Source of the DNA: Gammaproteobacteria bacterium
Lineage (GTDB): Bacteria > Pseudomonadota > Gammaproteobacteria > Pseudomonadales > JAUIKI01
DNA: 6,534 nucleotides
Assembly: GCA_030430875.1 (NCBI GenBank)
Contig: JAUIKI010000083.1
Location: 1-6,534, forward strand
Direction of reading: 5' to 3'
Shown: one piece after another, positions 1 through 6,417 of the stretch
How the letters are laid out: every line of letters begins with the position of its first letter
Numbering within the stretch: the first letter of the stretch is position 1
Translations under genes and position numbers: made by a program
Notes under the pieces: model-generated
What the model saw: the letters and a program-made list of their open reading frames with translations, nothing else
Databases searched by the model: none
What the model was told of the DNA's origin: nothing

Positions 1-1
1 A

Positions 2-670
2 AAGTATCGACCACCCACAACAAATGAAGAAATGACACTCTTAGAAGAATTAGCCTATGGATTAGAAGATGGATTGTTCGCAGCATACCAAACAAACGTA
101 GATCACTACCGTGCACACACTCGTAAAATATTAGCAAACATTGACTATCGAACTGAAAATGCTGAGCAGTCATCACTAACAAATGTAAGCGTTGACCTAA
201 TTAGTGTTGCACAGGCATTTCACTGGCTTGATCACCTTGCATTTTTTACTGAAGTTGATCGCGTATTAAAACCTAGCGGCATTCTTGCTGTTTGGGGATA
301 TGATTTAATTCGCATAAACCCTGACGTTGATGAAATAGTTGATGAGTTTTACTGGGAAACCATCCATGAGTTTTGGCCCAAAGAACGTCAATTGCTAGAG
401 ACACATTATCAAACAATTAACTTTCCCTACGAAAAAATTGAAACTCCTAAATTAACCCTAACTCAATATTGGGATGCGAAACATTTCCTAGGCTACCTCT
501 CCACCTGGTCTGCTGTAAAAATCTATCAACAAAAAAAACAGATAAACCCTCTAAAAAAAATTCAAGATAAAATTCTATCTCACTGGAATCTTCATGAAAT
601 CAACTTGGTTAGTTGGCCTTTATTCTTTAATATCACAAGAAAGCCTCTGCTATTAGATAATGTAAGTTAA
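2..670 (+). CDS. Class I SAM-dependent methyltransferase, Tmt1/Crg1-like (5'-partial)
   Basis: The frame is open from base 2, so the gene starts before the window; the first ATG at 32 is internal. The residues just before it read KYRPP, resembling the YRP(x)YP motif near the N-terminus of this family. The visible 222 residues include VDLISVAQAFHW at about 64-75 (motif IV region), DRVLKPSGILAVWGY at about 86-100 (motif V/VI region), an FWPKER segment and GYLSTWSAV at about 164-172. These match the C-terminal half of yeast trans-aconitate methyltransferase (Tmt1) and its bacterial relatives, which transfer a methyl group from SAM to small carboxylic acids or lipids; the substrate here is unknown. 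The expected glycine-rich SAM motif I (like DCGTGNG) is absent. In its place is GLEDG at about 20-24, and both flanking spacers look roughly 10 residues short, with no clear motif II acidic residue. The protein may therefore be inactive or decaying. Family is fairly sure, function is not. Confidence 0.75.
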   Translation, partial: KYRPPTTNEEMTLLEELAYGLEDGLFAAYQTNVDHYRAHTRKILANIDYRTENAEQSSLTNVSVDLISVAQAFHWLDHLAFFTEVDRVLKPSGILAVWGYDLIRINPDVDEIVDEFYWETIHEFWPKERQLLETHYQTINFPYEKIETPKLTLTQYWDAKHFLGYLSTWSAVKIYQQKKQINPLKKIQDKILSHWNLHEINLVSWPLFFNITRKPLLLDNVS

Positions 671-756
671 TTTCCTTATAATTATATTGTTTGAACTATG
701 TGTCTCTTTTCAATATCTAATACCTAGCATGGATCAAAAACAAGGGAGAAATGATT
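671..756 (+). promoter_or_regulatory. Possible sigma70-type promoter and leader for the DUF6868-type/phnA pair
   Basis: This 86-bp gap separates the methyltransferase stop from the next start. It holds TTGAAC at 691-696 as a possible -35 element and TCTAAT at 716-721 as a possible -10 element. The 19-bp spacer is longer than ideal. The sequence is AT-rich, so chance matches are likely, and read-through from the upstream gene is equally possible. Confidence 0.25.
744..748 (+). promoter_or_regulatory. Ribosome binding site choosing the start at 757
   Basis: GGGAG ends 2 nt before an ATG at 751 but 8 nt before an in-frame ATG at 757. The normal Shine-Dalgarno distance therefore favours 757, giving an MSIETLTTF N-terminus. 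Confidence 0.65.
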
Positions 757-999
757 ATGAGCATTGAAACATTAACCACTTTTTTGGGCTGGTGTTCTGT
801 CATAAACATTAGCATATTACTATTTTCAACAATTCTCTTACTTATGATGAAAAACACTGTCGCCAAGATTCATGGTAGACTGTTTAACATTAATCAAAAA
901 AACTTAATACCCATGTATTTTCAATATCTTGGTAATTATAAAATAGCGATATTAATACTCAATATTGCGCCTTATTTTGCACTTAAAATCATGGCGTGA
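757..999 (+). CDS. Small two-helix membrane protein, DUF6868-type
   Basis: An 80-residue, very hydrophobic protein. The first membrane segment spans about residues 6-31 and contains FLGWCSVIN. A short polar loop carries a KIHGRLF motif at about 37-43. A second hydrophobic segment at about 61-79 carries LNIAPYFALKIM. The arrangement FxGWxxxIN, then IHxxxF, then an N-x-x-P-Y-x-A-L-x-I-M ending resembles, from memory, the uncharacterised DUF6868 family of small proteins in marine and other gammaproteobacteria. No biochemical role is known to me. The start at 757 rather than 751 is chosen from GGGAG spacing. The phnA-type gene begins 28 nt after the stop, and its ribosome binding site lies in that gap, so the two genes are probably co-transcribed. 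Recognition as a real small gene is fairly sure; the family name is less so. Confidence 0.75.
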   Translation: MSIETLTTFLGWCSVINISILLFSTILLLMMKNTVAKIHGRLFNINQKNLIPMYFQYLGNYKIAILILNIAPYFALKIMA

Positions 1000-1014
1000 T
1001 CCACAAAACCAAAC

Positions 1015-1020
1015 AAAGGA
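1015..1020 (+). promoter_or_regulatory. Ribosome binding site choosing the GTG start at 1028
   Basis: AAAGGA lies 7 nt upstream of a GTG codon at 1028. This supports that GTG over a more upstream in-frame TTG at 965, which lies inside the preceding gene and would add 21 residues unrelated to the family. Confidence 0.75.
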
Positions 1021-1027
1021 TTGTCGT

Positions 1028-1381
1028 GTGACAAATTTACCTCCTTGCGCAAAATGTCATTCCCAATACACGTATGAAGACAGAAATCTATATGTTTGTC
1101 CAGAATGTGGGCATGAGTGGCCAAAAGATAAAGATTTGGTGACTGACGCTCATGACAGTCAACCTACATTTTCGGATGCTCATGGGAGTGTACTTCAAGA
1201 CGGTGACACCGTAACAGTGATTAAAGACCTTAAAGTCAAAGGATCGTCGCTGGTCGTAAAAGTAGGCACTAAAGTTAAAAATATCCGCCTCGTTGATGGC
1301 GATCATGATATTGACTGTAAAGTTGACGGAATTGGCCCGATGAAATTAAAATCAGCATTTGTTAAGAAATCACTTAACTAG
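1028..1381 (+). CDS. yjdM: PhnA/YjdM-family zinc-ribbon protein
   Basis: A protein of 117 residues from the GTG start, close to the usual length of YjdM (formerly PhnA). The N-terminus MTNLPPCAKC followed by YTYEDRNLYVCPECGHEW gives a four-cysteine zinc ribbon at C7, C10, C24 and C27. A linker richer in D, H and S than usual follows. The conserved C-terminal domain (DGDTVTVIKDLKVKGSS, then GTKVKNIRLVDGDHDIDCKVDG, GPMKLKSAFVKK) is nearly the family consensus. The family was named for alkylphosphonate uptake, but in E. coli yjdM lies outside the phosphonate-degrading operon proper and its role is unresolved; it is not the phosphonoacetate hydrolase also called PhnA. No phn genes are visible here. 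It sits directly downstream of the DUF6868-type gene and converges on phoU. Lying beside pst genes hints at a phosphorus link but does not prove one. The family call is very sure. Confidence 0.93.
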   Translation: MTNLPPCAKCHSQYTYEDRNLYVCPECGHEWPKDKDLVTDAHDSQPTFSDAHGSVLQDGDTVTVIKDLKVKGSSLVVKVGTKVKNIRLVDGDHDIDCKVDGIGPMKLKSAFVKKSLN

Positions 1382-1407
1382 AACAACAATCTGAGCATTT
1401 TATATTT

Positions 1408-1440
1408 TAGGTATCTCCATAATATAGATATCTTAGCCTA
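1408..1440. terminator. Imperfect inverted repeat between convergent genes, possible weak terminator
   Basis: TAGGTATCT at 1408-1416 can pair with AGATA at 1426-1430 and CCTA at 1437-1440 around a 9-nt loop, with a 6-nt bulge on the right arm. It lies in the 87-bp AT-rich gap between the stops of the phnA-type gene and phoU, where a bidirectional terminator is expected. No T-run follows on either strand, so it is not a good intrinsic terminator. I see no gene in this gap. Confidence 0.25.
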
Positions 1441-1468
1441 TTGACCCCACACTGAATAGCTTCTAAAT

Positions 1469-2200
1469 TCAACGACCATCTGAGACTATTTCTTCTTTTT
1501 CTTCCAACGTTGTGTGTCGAACATCTTTTCCTTCTACAAGGTAGATGACATACTCACTAATATTTTTTGAGTGATCACCAATACGCTCAATCGCACGAGC
1601 TGACCATAATGTATTTAATACTCGACGAATATAGCGAGGATCTTCCATCATCACGGTGATTAACTGGCGCACCAATGACTCGTATTCTTGATCCACCTTA
1701 AGATCTTCTTTCACAACAGCCAAAGCCACTTCAGCATCAAGTCGCGCGAAAGCATCTAAAGCATCATGCAACATTTTCCTGACATGATCACCCAGATGTC
1801 GCAACTCAGCAAACTCATTCTTCATCCGCTTGATCTCATTTAATTCTTTTGCCATTCTTGCAATTTTCGCTGCCTCATCTCCAATACGCTCAAGATCAGT
1901 AATGGTTTTAATAATACTAACAACAAGGCGCAAATCACTGGCAGCAGGCTGCCTTCTCGCAATAATCTGTGTGCATTGTTCATCAATACTCACTTCAAAT
2001 GCATTAACACGATAATCATTTTTATATACTTGGTCGGCAAGCTCCACATCATTATCAACCAACGCAACACAAGCATCTCGCACCTGCTCTTCAACAACGC
2101 CACCCATTGCTAATACTTGATTGCGTACCTGCTCCATTTCAAAATCATATTGTTTCGAAATATGCTTTTTGGCAAAGTTATTTTCATTGTTATCAGACAT
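1469..2200 (-). CDS. phoU: Phosphate transport/signalling regulator PhoU
   Basis: A cytoplasmic helical protein that links the Pst transporter to the PhoR sensor, keeps the Pho regulon off when phosphate is plentiful and limits uptake. The 243 residues form the two expected three-helix PhoU repeats. Each carries the metal-binding signature ERIGD, at about 104-108 (LERIGDEAAKI) and 205-209 (IERIGDHSKNI). Other family hallmarks are HISKQYDFEME near the N-terminus, MGGVVEEQV, RRQPAASDLRLV, MLHDALDAFARLD, DQEYESLVRQL and MMEDPR. Length matches E. coli PhoU (241 aa from memory). I start at the ATG at 2200 because AGGA lies 8 nt upstream of it; an in-frame ATG at 2206 has AGGA only 2 nt away and would add two residues. 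It follows pstB by about 40 nt and is the last gene of the operon. Nothing looks broken. Confidence 0.96.
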   Translation of the reverse strand: MSDNNENNFAKKHISKQYDFEMEQVRNQVLAMGGVVEEQVRDACVALVDNDVELADQVYKNDYRVNAFEVSIDEQCTQIIARRQPAASDLRLVVSIIKTITDLERIGDEAAKIARMAKELNEIKRMKNEFAELRHLGDHVRKMLHDALDAFARLDAEVALAVVKEDLKVDQEYESLVRQLITVMMEDPRYIRRVLNTLWSARAIERIGDHSKNISEYVIYLVEGKDVRHTTLEEKEEIVSDGR

Positions 2201-2208
2201 AGTCATCT

Positions 2209-2212
2209 TCCT
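2209..2212 (-). promoter_or_regulatory. Ribosome binding site for phoU, choosing the start at 2200
   Basis: On the minus strand AGGA is 8 nt from the ATG at 2200 and 2 nt from the ATG at 2206, so normal spacing favours the inner start. Confidence 0.6.
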
Positions 2213-2241
2213 AAATGATTAAAGTGCATTAAAAAAACCTA

Positions 2242-3072
2242 TTAGCCATAACGACCTGTAATATAGTCTTCTGTCTGCTTTTTCCTTGGGTTAGTGAAAA
2301 TTGTGTCAGTATTATCATATTCAATGAGTTTACCAAGATACATAAAAGCCGTAAAATCTGATAATCGTGCCGCTTGTTGCATATTATGCGTCACAATCAC
2401 AATAGTATAGTTGTTTTTTAACTCATAAATTAATTCTTCAATTTTCAACGTTGAAATTGGATCCAACGCTGATGCAGGCTCATCCAACAATAAAACTTCA
2501 GGCTCAATAGCAATGGCTCTAGCTATGACTAACCGTTGTTGCTGACCACCTGATAAACCAAGCGCATTATCTTTTAACCGGTCTTTAACTTCATCCCAAA
2601 GTGCAGCGCCTTTTAACGCCCATTCCACCTTATCATCAAGAATAGCTCGTTGCCTAACACCTTGCAAACGTAAACCATAAGCAACATTTTCATAGATGGA
2701 TTTTGGAAATGGATTAGGTCTTTGAAACACCATACCAACACGTCGACGCAATTCAGAAATTTCTGTTTTTGGTGAAAAAATATTATCGTCATCAATCAAA
2801 ATTTCACCGTTAATTTTCACATCATCAACCAAGTCATTCATCCGATTAAAACAGCGTAACAATGTTGATTTACCACAACCACTTGGACCAATAAATGCGG
2901 TGACACAATTGGTTGGAACATCCATGTTAATATCATACAAAGCCTGTTTTTCGCCATAAAAAAGATTCAAATGATTCACACGAAGAGAGACCTCTAAATC
3001 CTTCAGATTCAGTCTCACTTGTGGATTTTTCAGCACTTGGCTTTGTGAATTTAATTCAGCATTTATACTCAT
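2242..3072 (-). CDS. pstB: Phosphate ABC transporter ATPase PstB
   Basis: The ATP-hydrolysing subunit that powers phosphate import through PstC and PstA on the cytoplasmic face. All ABC ATPase motifs are intact: Walker A GPSGCGKST at about 62-70, Q-loop at Q117 (VFQRPNPFPKSIYENV, typical of PstB), signature LSGGQQQR at about 173-180, Walker B VLLLDE at about 193-198, D-loop SALD at about 201-204 and H-loop histidine at about 229 (VTHNMQQAAR). The C-terminus TEDYITGRYG is the PstB ending. At 276 residues it is about 20 longer than E. coli PstB, the excess being a polar N-terminal extension before VNHLNLFYGEKQAL. The start ATG has AAGG about 10 nt upstream, inside the 14-nt gap after the pstA stop, so translation is probably coupled to pstA. 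Confidence 0.97.
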   Translation of the reverse strand: MSINAELNSQSQVLKNPQVRLNLKDLEVSLRVNHLNLFYGEKQALYDINMDVPTNCVTAFIGPSGCGKSTLLRCFNRMNDLVDDVKINGEILIDDDNIFSPKTEISELRRRVGMVFQRPNPFPKSIYENVAYGLRLQGVRQRAILDDKVEWALKGAALWDEVKDRLKDNALGLSGGQQQRLVIARAIAIEPEVLLLDEPASALDPISTLKIEELIYELKNNYTIVIVTHNMQQAARLSDFTAFMYLGKLIEYDNTDTIFTNPRKKQTEDYITGRYG

Positions 3073-3086
3073 AATAATCTTACCTT

Positions 3087-4739
3087 TTATACCAATGAAC
3101 GATAGCGCTCACGCAAGCGATTACGCAACATGATGGCAGTTAAATTCAATATCACAATGACTAAAACCAACAAAAATGCAGTCGCATAAACCAAAGGTCG
3201 AGCTGCTTCCACATTTGGACTTTGAAATCCAACATCATAAATATGAAAACCCAAATGCATAAACTTTCTGTCTAAATGCATGAAAGGAAAATTCAAATCA
3301 AAAGGCAATTCTGGCGCAAGCTTCACCACACCAACCAACATCAAAGGCGCGACCTCACCAGCTGCACGGGCCACAGCCAAAATTAATCCTGTCATAATAG
3401 CAGGACTGCTCATAGGTAAAACTACTCGCCAAATAGTCTCTGCTTTCGTGGCTCCTAATGCCAAGCTTCCTTCTCTCATACTTTTTGGAATTCTTGCTAA
3501 ACCTTCTTCAGTTGACACAATCACAACTGGCAATGTCAGTAAGGCTAGTGTTAAAGATGCCCAAATTAATCCTGGCGTACCAAATGTCGGTGCTGGTAAT
3601 GCCTCTTGATAAAATAATTTATCAATATTTCCACCGAGAAAATAGACAAAAAACCCTAAACCAAAAACACCGTATACAATGGAAGGTACTCCAGCCAAAT
3701 TATTAACAGCAATACGAATCAAACGGATAATGGCACCCTGCTTTGCATATTCTCGCAAATATACTGCAGCTATAACACCAAGTGGGGTCACAATGATTGA
3801 CATCACCATCACCATCATAACCGTTCCAATGATTGCTGGGAAAACGCCACCTTCTGTATTAGCTTCACGAGGTTCTTCAACAATAAAACGATAGAAATTA
3901 ACAAAGTAAAGTATCAGCTTACTAAACACAGTCTTCTCATTAGGTTTCAAAACGCTGACGATCTTATCCATAGTCATAGTTTTTTCACGACCATCCATGA
4001 TGGTCATGGTAACTTTATCTTGAGCAACCTCATCATATAGCTCAAATAATTTAGCTTGCAACACTTCAAATTCTTCTTGCAACGCGTTTTCTTTTTGTGT
4101 AATTTCAGCCAAACTCTCAGGAGTATCTAGATTATCTAATGCCAAGCCTTTTCTTTTCAAACGTAAACTTTCTAACTGATAATTAATACGCCCAATTTCA
4201 GATTTTTCAATTATGTGAATTTCTGCTTTTATATCTTCAAGAGAATCCAAGTGTTGAATTAATATATCCCAGGGGTTATCTGTAAAACTCCTTCCATCTC
4301 TAGTCGCGATGCTTTTGATATACCCATAAAAATTTCCCCATTCAACCCTCTCAATCACCACAAGATCATCAGGTGTTGAAATAGATTTCACATCATGGGC
4401 ATTAATCCACCTGAAATCAAAACTCAGCATTTCTCGATTGCCAGTTTTAATCAGCCATCTCTCAACCTCTTCCTCACCTTCAGGCGCTATTCCCAAACCA
4501 GACTCTTCAAACTGCTCAGTAGAAATTTTATTTTTTGAAACTATCTCACCAATAATATTTTCTGTTGATGAACCAATTTGGTATTCAATTTGATAAATAT
4601 CTTTTGGCCAAAAATGTCCAAGGCCACGAGCAGCAATCAACACTAAAAGCCCAGCAACAATAAGCAAACTAATACTCACAGCACCCGCATTAATCCAAAC
4701 CCAAGGATCACCAGAACTTAGCCATTTTTTAAATTTCAT
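3087..4739 (-). CDS. pstA: Phosphate ABC transporter permease PstA, long form
   Basis: One of the two membrane subunits of the Pst phosphate importer. The 550 residues comprise a short cytoplasmic start (MKFKKWLSSGDPW), a first membrane helix at about 17-38, a large domain at about 39-295 predicted to be periplasmic, and then the permease core. The large domain includes a charged coiled-coil-prone stretch at about 165-240 (with LESLRLKRKGLA and QEEFEVLQAKLFELYDEV). The core contains hydrophobic helices at about 300-328, 345-370, 390-410, 440-470 and 515-537, and a cytoplasmic EAA loop at about 411-445 (EEGLARIPKSMREGSLALGATKAETIWRVVLP in pieces), which contacts PstB. Compact PstA proteins such as E. 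coli's are near 300 residues; longer versions with an N-terminal insertion are common in other gammaproteobacteria. The start follows the pstC stop by 16 nt, with a weak GGA ribosome site 8 nt upstream. It looks intact. Confidence 0.95.
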   Translation of the reverse strand: MKFKKWLSSGDPWVWINAGAVSISLLIVAGLLVLIAARGLGHFWPKDIYQIEYQIGSSTENIIGEIVSKNKISTEQFEESGLGIAPEGEEEVERWLIKTGNREMLSFDFRWINAHDVKSISTPDDLVVIERVEWGNFYGYIKSIATRDGRSFTDNPWDILIQHLDSLEDIKAEIHIIEKSEIGRINYQLESLRLKRKGLALDNLDTPESLAEITQKENALQEEFEVLQAKLFELYDEVAQDKVTMTIMDGREKTMTMDKIVSVLKPNEKTVFSKLILYFVNFYRFIVEEPREANTEGGVFPAIIGTVMMVMVMSIIVTPLGVIAAVYLREYAKQGAIIRLIRIAVNNLAGVPSIVYGVFGLGFFVYFLGGNIDKLFYQEALPAPTFGTPGLIWASLTLALLTLPVVIVSTEEGLARIPKSMREGSLALGATKAETIWRVVLPMSSPAIMTGLILAVARAAGEVAPLMLVGVVKLAPELPFDLNFPFMHLDRKFMHLGFHIYDVGFQSPNVEAARPLVYATAFLLVLVIVILNLTAIMLRNRLRERYRSLV

Positions 4740-4755
4740 TAGGTTTATCCATCAA

Positions 4756-6417
4756 TTAAAGATTACTGTAACGCTTGCGCAAACGTTGACGAATCACTTC
4801 AGCCAATGTGTTAAACAAAAAGGTTACTAAAAACAAAACTAATGCTGCTAAAAATAAAATCCGATAGTGACTGCTGTTGAGCTCTGATTCAGGTAATTCA
4901 ACAGCAATATTTGCTGACAAAGTGCGCATTCCTTGAAAAATACTAAAGTCCATCACAGGAGTATTACCTGTTGCCATCAATACAATCATTGTTTCTCCAA
5001 CAGCTCGTCCAAATCCTATCATCACTGCTGAAAAAATACCTGGACTTGCCGTTAAAATAACAACTTTCATCAAAGTCTGCCAAGGTGTAGCACCTAATGC
5101 CAATGATCCTTGAGTTAAATGACTAGGAACACTGTATATAGCATCTTCTGTAATTGAAAAAATTGTAGGGATCACAGCAAGCCCCATAGCCAATCCAACA
5201 ACTAATGAGTTTCGTTGATCGTAGCCGATACCAAATTCTTCTAGCATCCAAACTTTAATATCACCATCAAAAAAATAAACTTCAAATACTGGAGCATAGA
5301 TAAAAGATAGCCAGATACATATCACAACAACAGGCATCAGTAGTGCAGCATACCAGCCATTGGATCCAAAAAAACTCAACCTCTTTGGAAGAAGCTGCCA
5401 AAACCAAGCAAAGGTAAGCATCCCAACTGGAATGGTAATAAACATACTTACAACGGCTAACAAATTTTTCTCAACCAATGGAGCCAAAAAAAGTCCAGCT
5501 AAAAAACCTAAAATCACAGTGGGTAGTGCTTCCATAATTTCGATGCTAGGCTTTACCCATTGACGCATTTTTGGGGCCATAAAATAAGCTGTAAAAATTG
5601 CTCCCATAATCGCAAGTGGGACAGCAAACAACATTGCATAAAATGCTGCCTTTAATGTACCAAAGGTCAATGGAATCAAACTAAATTTTGGTTCAAAATC
5701 ACTATCAGCAGAAGATGATTGCCAGATATAATTTGGCTCAGAATAGCTTTCATACCAAATTTTACTCCACAAAACCTTCCAAGAAATTTCCGGATGTGGA
5801 TTATGAATATCAAACCAATGAATATTATTATCGAGATCAACAATGGATAGCTTTTCTGAACGTGGAGATAACGAAATATACTGTGGTTGATTGATTTTAT
5901 TAGCATTAGCATCCACTAATTGTGTTGATAACAACTCTCGATGAGCTGTCATATGCAACAGTGAAATCATACCCGAATCAGTCACTCCAATGATTCCTTT
6001 GCGTCGAGTCTCTGCAATCACATGCTGAATAGGGGAATCAGCAATAAAGTTTCTGATTTTTGTAAATCGATAATTTTGATTTACATCTCGAACAAGCAAC
6101 CACTGACTTAAATCACCCGAGGTATCGGCCACGACTACTGAAATCCCACCCAACAACATTTCAACTGATGTAAGATTGACACCCTCCTCAGTCAAATTAA
6201 TTTCGTCAACAATATTAAATTGCTCTAATTCAGCCAGATGATATACAATCAAGTGCCCATACTTGTCGGCAATAAACATATAATCCGCAAGATAATTAAG
6301 CAACAAATAATCTGCGGGAATTTTTAATGTTTGTTGCGCAGATGTTGCCTCCCATTCTTCTGTCATATCATTTTGCTCAAATCGTTTGATTTCGATTTGT
6401 TTTTTATCTTTTGTCAT
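4756..6417 (-). CDS. pstC: Phosphate ABC transporter permease PstC, apparently N-terminally truncated
   Basis: The second membrane subunit of the Pst importer. The permease core is complete: FEPKFSLIPLTFGTLK at about 241-256 leads into hydrophobic segments at about 254-278, 293-315, 318-342, 356-378, 404-422, 460-484 and 517-541. The EAA loop at about 424-460 contains ITEDAIYSVPSHLTQGSLALGATPWQT. Residues about 33-240 are a soluble, beta-rich, propeller-like stretch (repeats such as YMFIADKYGHLIVYH, GIIGVTDSGMISLLH and LSIVDLDNNIHWFDI). In long-form PstC proteins this region normally lies in the periplasm behind an N-terminal membrane helix. No such helix is present here, and the protein is 553 residues against well over 650 expected from memory. 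The ATG at 6417 is the first possible start after an in-frame TGA at 6451-6453, lacks a well-placed ribosome site, and lies in a tandem repeat that also supplies the first codons (MTKDKK). Another candidate start is ATG at 6366. The gene may be a pseudogene or its true start may lie beyond the window. Confidence 0.85.
   Translation of the reverse strand: MTKDKKQIEIKRFEQNDMTEEWEATSAQQTLKIPADYLLLNYLADYMFIADKYGHLIVYHLAELEQFNIVDEINLTEEGVNLTSVEMLLGGISVVVADTSGDLSQWLLVRDVNQNYRFTKIRNFIADSPIQHVIAETRRKGIIGVTDSGMISLLHMTAHRELLSTQLVDANANKINQPQYISLSPRSEKLSIVDLDNNIHWFDIHNPHPEISWKVLWSKIWYESYSEPNYIWQSSSADSDFEPKFSLIPLTFGTLKAAFYAMLFAVPLAIMGAIFTAYFMAPKMRQWVKPSIEIMEALPTVILGFLAGLFLAPLVEKNLLAVVSMFITIPVGMLTFAWFWQLLPKRLSFFGSNGWYAALLMPVVVICIWLSFIYAPVFEVYFFDGDIKVWMLEEFGIGYDQRNSLVVGLAMGLAVIPTIFSITEDAIYSVPSHLTQGSLALGATPWQTLMKVVILTASPGIFSAVMIGFGRAVGETMIVLMATGNTPVMDFSIFQGMRTLSANIAVELPESELNSSHYRILFLAALVLFLVTFLFNTLAEVIRQRLRKRYSNL

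Noticed and set aside
32..34. ATG at 32 as the start of the methyltransferase gene.
   Set aside because: The frame is open upstream to base 2 and encodes KYRPP, which matches the family before this point, so the ATG is internal to a gene cut by the window edge.
965..1027. Upstream TTG start for the phnA-type gene adding 21 residues.
   Set aside because: The added residues have no family similarity, overlap the preceding gene and lack a ribosome site, whereas the GTG at 1028 has AAAGGA 7 nt upstream and gives the family's usual N-terminus.
3280..3894. Several plus-strand open frames of 70-110 codons opposite pstA.
   Set aside because: They lie antisense to the conserved permease core of pstA, show no recognisable domains and are expected shadows of its codon use.
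5676..5912. Open frames of about 70-80 codons on both strands within the propeller-like part of pstC.
   Set aside because: They overlap the pstC frame, which carries the recognisable repeats and continues into the permease core; these have no family features.
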